Assembly: GCA_041498155.1 (NCBI GenBank)
Contig: JBGQHV010000096.1
Location: 1 to 12,502 of the forward strand
Length of the DNA: 12,502 nucleotides
Direction of reading: 5' to 3'
From: DASTHG01 sp041498155
Lineage (GTDB): Bacteria; Gemmatimonadota; Gemmatimonadetes; Gemmatimonadales; GWC2-71-9
This document shows, piece by piece, positions 5,946 through 12,502 of the stretch (its first letter is position 1; every line of letters starts with the position of its first letter). Position numbers and translations under genes: made by a program. A model generated the notes under the pieces. That model worked only from the letters and a program-made list of their open reading frames with translations. It did no database searches and was not told the DNA's origin.

Positions 5946-6821
5946 ATGCAGGGCATCACCCGGCGAGAGCTGCTCGCCGCCACCGCCGGAGCGGCGGCGC
6001 TCGCCGCGCTCGACGTCGCTCCCGCCGCTGCCCGTTCCGAGCGGCCGGCGTCCCCACCGGAACGCCTCAAACAGTCGGTGTGTCGCTGGCCCTTTCAGAC
6101 CATCCCCCTGCCGGAGTTCTGCCGGGCGGCACAGGCGATGGGGCTCGTCGCGATCGACCTGCTGCAACCCGACGAGTGGCCCGTCGCGCGCGAAGCGGGG
6201 CTGATCTGCTCGATGGGATACCCGTCCCGGCGTCGTGACTTCATCGCGCGCGGCTTCAACGATCGGACGAGCCACGACCTGCTCGTGCAGGAGCTCACCG
6301 ATACCATTCCGTTGGCGGCCCGGGCCGGTGTCCCCAACCTCATCGCGATGTTCGGGAACCGGAGCGGGCGCAGCGATGAGGACGCGGTCGCCGCCTGCAT
6401 CGACGGGCTGCGCCGCGTCGCGCCGCTGGCCGAAGCGCAGGGAGTCACCGTCTGCGTCGAGCTGCTGAACAGCAAGGTGGACCATACGGACTACCAGGGC
6501 GATCACACCGCGTTCGGGGCCCGCGTGATCGCGGGCGTCGGCTCGCCGCGCGTGAAGCTGCTGTACGACATCTACCACATGCAGATCATGGAAGGGGACG
6601 TGATCCGCACGATCCGGGATCACATCGCCCACATCGGCCACTTCCACACCGGCGGTGTCCCCGGCCGCCACGAGCTGGACGACACGCAGGAGCTGAACTA
6701 TCACGCCATCGCCCGTGCGATCGCCGACAGCGGGTATGGCGGGTTCGTCGCCCACGAATTCGTGCCCACCCGGGAGCCGCTCTCGGCGTTGCGCGACGCT
6801 GTCGCGACCTGCCGCGTGTGA
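5946..6821 (+). CDS. Tat-signal TIM-barrel isomerase, hydroxypyruvate isomerase-like
   Basis: A 291-residue sugar phosphate isomerase/epimerase-type TIM barrel (AP-endonuclease-2 fold), nearest in pattern to hydroxypyruvate isomerase (Hyi), which interconverts hydroxypyruvate and tartronate semialdehyde. Residues 1-30 form a Tat-like leader: TRRELL, an alanine-rich core, and a possible AAA cleavage site, so it is probably exported folded. Candidate metal or acid/base residues are Glu172 (CVELLNS), Asp208 and His211 (YDIYHMQ), His232/His234 (GHFH) and Glu271 (AHEF). GGAG six bases before ATG 5946 supports the start. The stop overlaps the GTG of the large fusion gene by four bases (GTGA, 6818-6821), so the products may work together. 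Exact substrate is uncertain. Confidence 0.87.
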   Translation: MQGITRRELLAATAGAAALAALDVAPAAARSERPASPPERLKQSVCRWPFQTIPLPEFCRAAQAMGLVAIDLLQPDEWPVAREAGLICSMGYPSRRRDFIARGFNDRTSHDLLVQELTDTIPLAARAGVPNLIAMFGNRSGRSDEDAVAACIDGLRRVAPLAEAQGVTVCVELLNSKVDHTDYQGDHTAFGARVIAGVGSPRVKLLYDIYHMQIMEGDVIRTIRDHIAHIGHFHTGGVPGRHELDDTQELNYHAIARAIADSGYGGFVAHEFVPTREPLSALRDAVATCRV

Positions 6822-9800
6822 CCCTGAGCATCACGTTTCGCCAGCCGGCGTTGACGCCGGCCGAAGCCGAAGAGATCGCCGAGCGCCGCTTCGGGCGGCC
6901 CGGCGCGGTGCGCCCGCTTCCCAGCGAGCGCGACCAGAACTTCCTGATCCGGTTCACCGACGGTAAGCGAGCGGTCCTCAAGATCGCCCACGCCGGCGAG
7001 GAGCGGGACGTGCTCGAGCTGCAGAACCTCGCGCTGCACCGTCTCGCCGAGCGCGCCCCGGGCATCGCGCTGCCGCGCGTGCTCACCACGCGAGACGGCG
7101 CGGAAATCGTGGACGTGCCCGGCCCGGCGGGCGACACCTACCGGGTGCGTCTGCTTTCCTGGGTCCCGGGGACGCCGCTCGCCCTCGTCCGTCCGCATAC
7201 GCCCGAGCTGCTGGAGAGTCTGGGGCGGATGATCGCCCAGATCGATACCGGCCTCGAAGGACTGGACCACCCGGCGGCGCATCGCGACCTGAAATGGGAC
7301 CTCGGCCGCGCGTCCTGGATCCGGGAGCACCTCGATGCGGTCGGCGACGCGTCGCGCCGCGGTCTGGCCGCGCGCGTGCTCGACCGCTTCGAGGCCGAGG
7401 TCGCGCCGGCGCTCGGGCGTCTCCCGTCGGGGACGATCTACAACGACGCCAACGACTACAACCTGCTGGTGCGCGGCGACGACCCCTGGACCCGGCGGGT
7501 GACGGGAGCGATCGATTTCGGCGACCTGGTGCACAGCGCCATCGTCTGCGACCTCGCGATCGCGGCCGCGTACGCTGCGCTCGGCAAGCCCGACCCGCTG
7601 GCCGCCGCCGCCCGCGTGGCCGCAGGCTACCACGCGTTGCACCCGCTCAGCGAAGCGGAGCTCGACCTCCTCGACGCCCTGATCGCGACCCGCCTCGCCG
7701 TGAGCGTCGTGAACGCCGCGGTCCAACGGGCGGCCATGCCCGACAACGCCTACCTCACGGTCAGCGAGACCCCGGCCTGGGAGGCCCTCGAGCGCCTCGC
7801 GACGCTGCCGCCGCGCCTCGCCCGCTACGTGCTGCGCGATGCCTGCGGCTGCGCCGCGGTGCCAACGGCACCCGATGTCGTCCAATGGCTGACCGACCAC
7901 CCCGACGAGCTCGGGCCGGTCGTGACGGCGGATCTCGTCCGTGAGGGAACGGTCCTCGACCTGTCGGTCGGCAGCCCGGCCATCGGGAGCCCACGCTCGG
8001 TCGTGGACGCCACCGCCTTCACCCGCACCATCGCGTCCGCGCTCGCCGAAGCCGGGCGGACGGTGGCGGTCGGGCGGTATGACGAGCCGCGCCTCCTCTA
8101 CACGACCGATGCCTTTCGGGCCGAAGGGAACGATGGACCCGAATGGCGCACGATCCACATCGGGCTCGACCTCTTCCTGCCGCCGGGCACGCCCGTGCAG
8201 GCGCCGCTCGGCGGGGCGGTGCATTCGTTCCGCGACAACGTCGCCCCCGGCGACTATGGCCCGACCGTCATTCTGCGACACACCGTGGACGCCGGACGGC
8301 TGACCTTCTATACGCTCTACGGCCATCTCGACCGGGATTCGCTCGCCTGGCTCCGGTCCGGTCTGCCGGTGGCCCCCGGGACCGTCATCGGGCGCGTCGG
8401 CGACGCGACGGTCAACGGCGGCTGGCCGCCGCACCTGCACATTCAGCTCATCACCGACCTGCTCGATCTCGAAGGGGACTTCCCGGGCGTGGCCCGGCCC
8501 AGCCAGCGCGCCGTCTGGAAGAGTCTCAGCCCCGACCCCAACGTCATCGTCCGAGTCCCCTCGACCTTGTTCCCGCCGGCCGCACCGCCGGCGGAGCGCC
8601 TGCTCGAGGAGCGGCGGCATCACCTCGGCCCCTCGCTCAGCCTCTCCTACCGACGGCCGCTCGAAATCGTACGGGGCTGGATGCAGTTCCTCTACGACCG
8701 CGAGGGGCGCCGCTACCTCGATGCGGTGAACAACGTGCCGCACGTAGGGCACGGCCACCCCCGCGTGGTCCGCGCGGGCCAGCGGCAGATGGCGCTGCTC
8801 AATACCAACACGCGCTACCTCCACGAGCTGGCGGTGCGTTACGCCGAGCGGCTGTGGGCCACGCTACCCTCACCGCTGTCGGTGTGCTACTTCGTGAACT
8901 CCGGCAGCGAGGCGAACGAGCTCGCCCTCCGCCTCGCCCGCGCCTATACCGGTCGGCGCGACGTCATCGTGGTGGAAGGGGCGTACCACGGCAACACCAC
9001 GACGCTCGTGGACGTGAGCCCCTACAAGCACGACGGGCCCGGAGGCGCGGGCGCGCCCACGTGGGTGCACAAGGTGCCCATGCCCGACACCTATCGCGGA
9101 CGCTACCGCCGCGACGAGCCGCAGGCCGGTGAGCGATACGCCGCGTTTCTGGCGGAGGCGATCGGCCGGATGCGCTCGCGTGGCGCCCAACCGTCGGCCT
9201 TCCTGTGTGAATCCATCCTCTCCGCGGGCGGCCAGATCGTGCTGCCGGAGGGGTTTCTGACCGCCGCCTACGGGCACGTGCGGCGTGCCGGCGGCGTGTG
9301 CATCGCCGACGAGGTGCAGGTGGGGTTCGGCCGGACCGGGAGCCACTTCTGGGCGTTCGAGAACCAGGACGTCGTGCCCGACATCGTGACCATGGGCAAA
9401 CCGATGGGCAACGGCCATCCGCTCGGCGCGGTGGTCACGACCCCGGAGATCGCCGCGGCGTTCGCGAACGGAATGGAATACTTCAGTACGTTCGGCGGCA
9501 ATCCGGTATCGTGCGCCATCGGCCTGTCGGTCCTGGACGTGATCGCCGAGGAAGGACTGCAGCAGAACGCCCGCCTGGTGGGCGAGCGTCTGCACGCCGG
9601 CCTGCGGGCCCTGGCGTCGCGCCATCCGCTGGTCGGGGACGTCCGCGGTCTGGGCCTCTTTCTCGGTGTGGAGCTGGTGCGCGACCGGTCCACGCTCGAG
9701 CCGGCGGGCGACGAGGCCGGTTACGTCGCCAGCCGCATGCGCGAGCGCGGCGTGCTCGTCAGCACCGACGGCCCCGCGCACAACGTCATCAAGATCAAGC

Positions 9801-9904
9801 CGCCGCTCGTCTTCACGCAGGACGATGCGGACCACCTCGTGGCCACGCTCGACGCGGTATTGTCGGATGGCCTGAGCCATCGACGCGCCGACGAGGACGT
9901 CTGA
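6818..9904 (+). CDS. Fusion: APH-type kinase, M23 peptidase domain, class-III aminotransferase
   Basis: A 1028-residue three-domain protein without signal peptide. Residues 1-345 form an aminoglycoside-phosphotransferase/homoserine-kinase-like kinase: Lys55 (AVLKIA), catalytic IYNDANDYN (Asp210, Asn215; the usual His is Tyr/Asn) and metal-binding IDFGD (Asp233). Residues 415-580 form an M23/LytM-like domain with HIGLD (His447, Asp451), YGHL (His503) and HLH (His539, His541), so the zinc and catalytic set looks complete. Residues 600-1020 form a class-III PLP enzyme: GSEANE (696-701), ADEVQ (Asp831) and the PLP lysine Lys861 in MGKPMGNGHPLG. The outer domains resemble hydroxylysine kinase and the PHYKPL/ETNPPL phospho-lyases, suggesting phosphorylation then elimination of ammonia and phosphate from a hydroxy-amine. 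Substrate and M23 role are unknown. Confidence 0.92.
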   Translation: MTLSITFRQPALTPAEAEEIAERRFGRPGAVRPLPSERDQNFLIRFTDGKRAVLKIAHAGEERDVLELQNLALHRLAERAPGIALPRVLTTRDGAEIVDVPGPAGDTYRVRLLSWVPGTPLALVRPHTPELLESLGRMIAQIDTGLEGLDHPAAHRDLKWDLGRASWIREHLDAVGDASRRGLAARVLDRFEAEVAPALGRLPSGTIYNDANDYNLLVRGDDPWTRRVTGAIDFGDLVHSAIVCDLAIAAAYAALGKPDPLAAAARVAAGYHALHPLSEAELDLLDALIATRLAVSVVNAAVQRAAMPDNAYLTVSETPAWEALERLATLPPRLARYVLRDACGCAAVPTAPDVVQWLTDHPDELGPVVTADLVREGTVLDLSVGSPAIGSPRSVVDATAFTRTIASALAEAGRTVAVGRYDEPRLLYTTDAFRAEGNDGPEWRTIHIGLDLFLPPGTPVQAPLGGAVHSFRDNVAPGDYGPTVILRHTVDAGRLTFYTLYGHLDRDSLAWLRSGLPVAPGTVIGRVGDATVNGGWPPHLHIQLITDLLDLEGDFPGVARPSQRAVWKSLSPDPNVIVRVPSTLFPPAAPPAERLLEERRHHLGPSLSLSYRRPLEIVRGWMQFLYDREGRRYLDAVNNVPHVGHGHPRVVRAGQRQMALLNTNTRYLHELAVRYAERLWATLPSPLSVCYFVNSGSEANELALRLARAYTGRRDVIVVEGAYHGNTTTLVDVSPYKHDGPGGAGAPTWVHKVPMPDTYRGRYRRDEPQAGERYAAFLAEAIGRMRSRGAQPSAFLCESILSAGGQIVLPEGFLTAAYGHVRRAGGVCIADEVQVGFGRTGSHFWAFENQDVVPDIVTMGKPMGNGHPLGAVVTTPEIAAAFANGMEYFSTFGGNPVSCAIGLSVLDVIAEEGLQQNARLVGERLHAGLRALASRHPLVGDVRGLGLFLGVELVRDRSTLEPAGDEAGYVASRMRERGVLVSTDGPAHNVIKIKPPLVFTQDDADHLVATLDAVLSDGLSHRRADEDV

Positions 9905-9989
9905 GCGTGCAACGCATCTTCCCCGCGGGCCCGGGACGCCCCACCTTATCTGCATAGGCAGCAGGCACGTCTCCAACCGCGAGGATGCC

Positions 9990-10142
9990 ATGGCCGGCAA
10001 GGGTCACCGCACCACACACCGCAGCAGCTCCGGGACGAAGCTCTACGCCGTCCGCGACGCCAAAGGGCGCTTCAAGGACATCCAGACCTACAAGCGGGCG
10101 CACGGCTCCGACATCAAGCGCAAAGGCAAGAAAGAGCGGTGA
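9990..10142 (+). CDS. Small basic protein (50 aa), unknown function
   Basis: A 50-residue, lysine/arginine-rich protein. It begins MAGKGHRTTHRSSSGTKLYA and continues with VRDAKGRFKDIQTYKRAHGS and a basic tail KRKGKKER. The patterned core (KLYAVRDAKGRFKDIQ) looks like a two-strand hairpin, not random sequence; I believe similar uncharacterised short proteins occur in other bacteria, but I know no function. The high positive charge would suit RNA or DNA binding, which is only inference. GAGGA stands four bases before the ATG. Its TGA overlaps the GTG of the lipoprotein gene (GTGA, 10139-10142). The 85 bases in front (9905-9989) separate it from the fusion gene and could hold a promoter, though I see no convincing one. 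Confidence 0.72.
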   Translation: MAGKGHRTTHRSSSGTKLYAVRDAKGRFKDIQTYKRAHGSDIKRKGKKER

Positions 10143-10600
10143 GCGTCGGCCGGGCGCTCGCCCTCGTCGCGCTCGGCCTGCTCGGCTGCTCCAGTGACAC
10201 GAGCCGGCTCTCCCCGGAGCAACAGACCCGCTTCGCGAGCGAGGGCCGGCTGCGCCAGGCCGACAACGTCTGGTTCCGCTACACCCACGATGCCGGTACG
10301 CGCTCGGCGGGATGGGAAGACCGCCGGGGCTCGATCGTCGTCACCCGCCAGTCCGTCCTGATCCACAAGAACGAGAAGATCGGTATCGAGATCACCCCGG
10401 CCAGCCGGCGCCTCTACGAGGTGGTGCGCGACGGCGAGCGCATCCGGATCGGAGCTGGCTCGGGGAAGTCGCGAGAGGTGTGGTCGTTCGTCCCCCCGGA
10501 CGACGCCGCCGGATGGACACAGGACATCCGGGCGGTGATTCGCCTCGCCCGCGGCGACACGCTCACCGCACTGGGTTCTAGAACGCGCGGAACGCCGTAA
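10139..10600 (+). CDS. Putative lipoprotein, unknown function
   Basis: A 153-residue lipoprotein with a textbook lipobox: a short leader with Arg5, a hydrophobic core, then LLGC with Cys17 as the lipidated residue, followed by SSD. The mature part has an apparent beta-rich segment (WEDRRGSIVVTRQSVLIHKNEK-like strands at about residues 58-80), then a helical C-terminus. I do not recognise a named domain. The GTG start at 10139 overlaps the stop of the 50-aa gene, giving tight coupling despite a weak ribosome-binding site. Its 3' end overlaps the opposing TonB-receptor gene by 23 bases (10578-10600), so the two transcripts must be complementary there. Location is probably outer or inner membrane facing the periplasm. 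Confidence 0.82.
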   Translation: MSVGRALALVALGLLGCSSDTSRLSPEQQTRFASEGRLRQADNVWFRYTHDAGTRSAGWEDRRGSIVVTRQSVLIHKNEKIGIEITPASRRLYEVVRDGERIRIGAGSGKSREVWSFVPPDDAAGWTQDIRAVIRLARGDTLTALGSRTRGTP

Positions 10601-12502
10601 GGCTCACCTGGCGCGGGGCGCCGGGGTTCCGCTCCTGCACGTCCACATAGAACGTCTGGAAGAGATTCGTCACCTTCGCCTGAATCGCGACGCCGGCGAG
10701 CCGATAGCCCACCCGCAGGTCGACCACCGTAATGCCGCCGCGAGGATCGAGCGGGTACTGCAGTACCTCCTGCACCCGGCTCCGGAACCGCACATCGATG
10801 CCCACGAGCCCGCGCAACGCACTCAGCGTCCCGGTGACGTTGTGGCGCGACCGGTAGGGCAGGGGGAGCCGCGTGTCGAGGTCCTTGCTGTCGAGCAGCA
10901 GGTAGGTCCCCTCGAGCGTCAGGAGGCCGTCGGCCCACCCCGTCTTGAATCCGACGTCGAGGCCGCGCACTTGGGCTCGATTCAGGTTGCAGAACGTGTA
11001 GGTCGAGAAATTCACGGGACAGGGCGCGATCAGGTCGCGGTATTCGCTCTGGAACAGCGAGGCGTCCATCCGCAGCCCCACGATCGGCGTCGAGGTCACC
11101 CCGGCCTCCGCCGACCAGACCCGCTCGCTCTTCAGGCCGGGGTTGGGCACCACGCGGATCCCGAACTGCGTCGTGTTGACGAACTGCTCGATGGCGCTCG
11201 GCGAACGGAAGCCGTGGGCGACCGACACCCGCGTGGAGAGCAGGGTGCCGGGACGGAAGGTCACGCCGACCTTGGGGCTGGGCGACCACTCCGGCCGGCC
11301 GCCCGTAGCGTCGTGGTAGTCGAGCCGGGCGCCGAGCGACGCCGCCACCTGTTCCGACAGACGCACGACATCCTGCGCGAACACCGCGTCGTCGTTGATG
11401 TGATGCGGCCCCAGAAAGTTCGAAGCCACCACGGTGTGCGACACGTCCGTCCCGACGTCGAGCGCATGGCGATCGCCCGGGCGCAGCGACAGGTCCACCG
11501 TTCCGCCCAGTCGCATCGCCTGGTGATGGTCGGCGTTGGAATCGCTCGGGAAGTAGTTCTGGACGCTGTTGTAGTTGACGTACGGGCTCACTCGCAGGAG
11601 CGCGCCCACGCCCACGATGGGCGTGAATGTCGCTCCGGACAGGAGCTTGTAATCGATCTCGTGATCGTTCCGGGTGGCGGGATCAACCTCATACGGCTGA
11701 CTGTCGGAGCGCCAGATAAAGAACTCGCCGTCGTTCTCGCGCGCCCACACCGCGTACACATCCCACGGGTGCGACGATTCCGGGGGTGATTCGAGCTTGA
11801 CGCGCCCGAGCCAGGCATCGTGGGCGTCGTCCTGCCGGTAGCCATCCGACATTTCGCGTCCGAACGAGACGCGCGCGCCGAGGGTGCCCAAGCGCTGTGA
11901 GTGCTGGACGCCGAATCCCTTCTCTTCCAACTGGCCGCCGGTGAAGCGATAGCGGCCGGGGTGCTGCCACGTGCCAAAGTGCACGCGCGCGATCGTTGCC
12001 GGCGCGCTATCGACCGACGTCGTGAGCACGTTGACGACACCGCCCAACGCGTTACTGCCGTACAGCGCCGAGTACGCCCCGCGCACCACCTCGACCCGGT
12101 CGACGTCGAGCAACGGGAGGGATTCGAAATCGATCTCCCCGCCGTCGCCACTGAGGATCGGGTGACCATCGAGCATCAGGAGCACCCGGCTGCCCACGCC
12201 GCGGGCCAGGCCCGTGGAACCGCGAATGTCCATCTGGCCGCCGTTGATCGTGACGCCCGGCTCATAGAGCAGCGCTTGGTCGAGAGTCGTGACGTTGCGC
12301 TGCGCGAGCCCCTGGCCGGACAATACGCTCACGCTCGCGCCCGACTCTTCGCCGCGCTGCGGGGCGCGGCTGGCCGTCACCACCACGTCGGTCAATCCGA
12401 TCGGTGCCCGGGCCAGGGAGACGTCGACCTCCCGCGTCTCCCCATTGACCACGGTGAGGCCGGTGACGGAATCGGCCGAGTAGCCGAGGGCGAGGACGGT
12501 CA
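10578..12502 (-). CDS. TonB-dependent outer-membrane receptor (5' end outside window)
   Basis: At least 640 residues of a TonB-dependent receptor, still open at the right edge, so the start lies beyond 12502. The first visible part (ALGYSADSVTGLTVVNGE, then VDVSLARA) is the end of a carboxypeptidase-regulatory-like domain, so the GTG at 12452 is not the real start. Then comes the plug, LTDVVVTASRAPQRGEESGA, with TLDQALLYEPGV, MDIRGS, VLLMLDGHPI and VEVVRGAYSALYGSNALGGVVNVLT, all typical of BtuB/CirA-like receptors. The barrel follows, ending in a terminal phenylalanine. Two cysteines in APCPVNFSTYTFCN may form a loop disulfide. It imports an iron complex, cobalamin or other large ligand using TonB energy; the ligand is not readable. 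No Fur-box or riboswitch is visible because the promoter is outside. Confidence 0.93.
   Translation of the reverse strand, partial: TVLALGYSADSVTGLTVVNGETREVDVSLARAPIGLTDVVVTASRAPQRGEESGASVSVLSGQGLAQRNVTTLDQALLYEPGVTINGGQMDIRGSTGLARGVGSRVLLMLDGHPILSGDGGEIDFESLPLLDVDRVEVVRGAYSALYGSNALGGVVNVLTTSVDSAPATIARVHFGTWQHPGRYRFTGGQLEEKGFGVQHSQRLGTLGARVSFGREMSDGYRQDDAHDAWLGRVKLESPPESSHPWDVYAVWARENDGEFFIWRSDSQPYEVDPATRNDHEIDYKLLSGATFTPIVGVGALLRVSPYVNYNSVQNYFPSDSNADHHQAMRLGGTVDLSLRPGDRHALDVGTDVSHTVVASNFLGPHHINDDAVFAQDVVRLSEQVAASLGARLDYHDATGGRPEWSPSPKVGVTFRPGTLLSTRVSVAHGFRSPSAIEQFVNTTQFGIRVVPNPGLKSERVWSAEAGVTSTPIVGLRMDASLFQSEYRDLIAPCPVNFSTYTFCNLNRAQVRGLDVGFKTGWADGLLTLEGTYLLLDSKDLDTRLPLPYRSRHNVTGTLSALRGLVGIDVRFRSRVQEVLQYPLDPRGGITVVDLRVGYRLAGVAIQAKVTNLFQTFYVDVQERNPGAPRQVSLTAFRAF

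Noticed and set aside
5313..6755. 480-codon open frame on the minus strand
   Set aside because: It is antisense to the deaminase and isomerase genes, both of which have intact catalytic motifs. The translation is low-complexity and domain-free.
6818..7852. The APH-type domain as an antibiotic-resistance gene
   Set aside because: The domain is fused to an aminotransferase and its catalytic segment (NDANDYN with IDFGD) resembles metabolic kinases such as hydroxylysine or homoserine kinase, not known aminoglycoside-resistance enzymes.
6701..8824. 707-codon open frame on the minus strand
   Set aside because: It lies antisense to the kinase-M23 part of the fusion gene. The protein has no recognisable domain and is rich in R, G, H and V-E-R-G type runs typical of reverse frames in GC-rich genes, while the plus strand has clear domains and catalytic motifs.
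9905..9989. GC-rich stretch CCGCGGGCCCGGG after the fusion gene as a terminator
   Set aside because: It is self-complementary in short overlapping pieces but forms no stem-loop with a clear loop or T-run.
8870..10000. 376-codon open frame on the minus strand
   Set aside because: It is antisense to the aminotransferase domain and spans an intergenic gap. No domain or plausible start context was seen.
10842..11789. 315-codon open frame on the plus strand inside the TonB receptor
   Set aside because: It is the reverse frame of a clear TonB-dependent receptor barrel, with R/H/V/E-rich sequence and no domain.

Overview
The window is dense, GC-rich bacterial DNA with genes on both strands, very short spacers, and many GTG starts and start/stop overlaps. 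It carries a TonB-dependent receptor with a carboxypeptidase-regulatory-like N-terminus, a small PorT-type outer-membrane barrel, lipoproteins and a Tat-type signal. This fits a Gram-negative, diderm environmental bacterium. The mix (DUF1697, DUF3303, PorT-like barrel, BKACE, APH-M23-aminotransferase fusion) suggests Gemmatimonadota or a related soil lineage, but that is inference from gene flavour; no rRNA or marker gene is present. No tRNA, rRNA, CRISPR array, insertion sequence or phage gene was seen.

Layout. (1) 88-1998, plus strand: a compact run of a small membrane protein, a DUF1697 protein, a GNAT acetyltransferase, a second small membrane protein and a DUF3303 protein, joined by gaps of 2-3 bases or 4-base start/stop overlaps, so probably one transcript. 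(2) 2003-2563, minus strand: a four-helix membrane protein of unknown function, tail-to-tail with the first run. (3) 2564-2708: a divergent regulatory gap with inverted repeats and a tandem heptamer. (4) 2709-3268, plus: a 58-aa charged protein and a small secreted or lipoprotein-like protein. (5) 3446-4009: an outer-membrane beta-barrel protein followed by a strong hairpin. (6) 4214-4641: a HAD phosphatase remnant that has lost its middle (cap) portion and its frame. (7) 4675-9904, plus: a metabolic block of a BKACE-family enzyme, an Fcy1-like cytosine/nucleoside deaminase, a Tat-signal TIM-barrel isomerase, and a 1028-aa protein fusing an APH-type kinase, an M23 metallopeptidase-like domain and a class-III aminotransferase fold. 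(8) 9990-10600: a 50-aa basic protein overlapping a lipoprotein gene. (9) 10578-12502, minus: a TonB-dependent receptor that runs off the right edge and overlaps the lipoprotein gene tail-to-tail.

The most interesting object is the kinase-M23-aminotransferase fusion. Its outer domains resemble the eukaryotic pair hydroxylysine kinase and phospho-lyase (HYKK and PHYKPL/ETNPPL), which act in sequence: phosphorylate a hydroxy-amine, then eliminate phosphate and ammonia. The M23 domain in between keeps its apparent zinc ligands although the protein has no export signal. The architecture has been seen before in bacteria to my knowledge, but the role of the middle domain is not explained. Further points worth a look are two conserved-looking tiny proteins, the internally deleted HAD gene, and ambiguous small-gene starts around 2880-3350.
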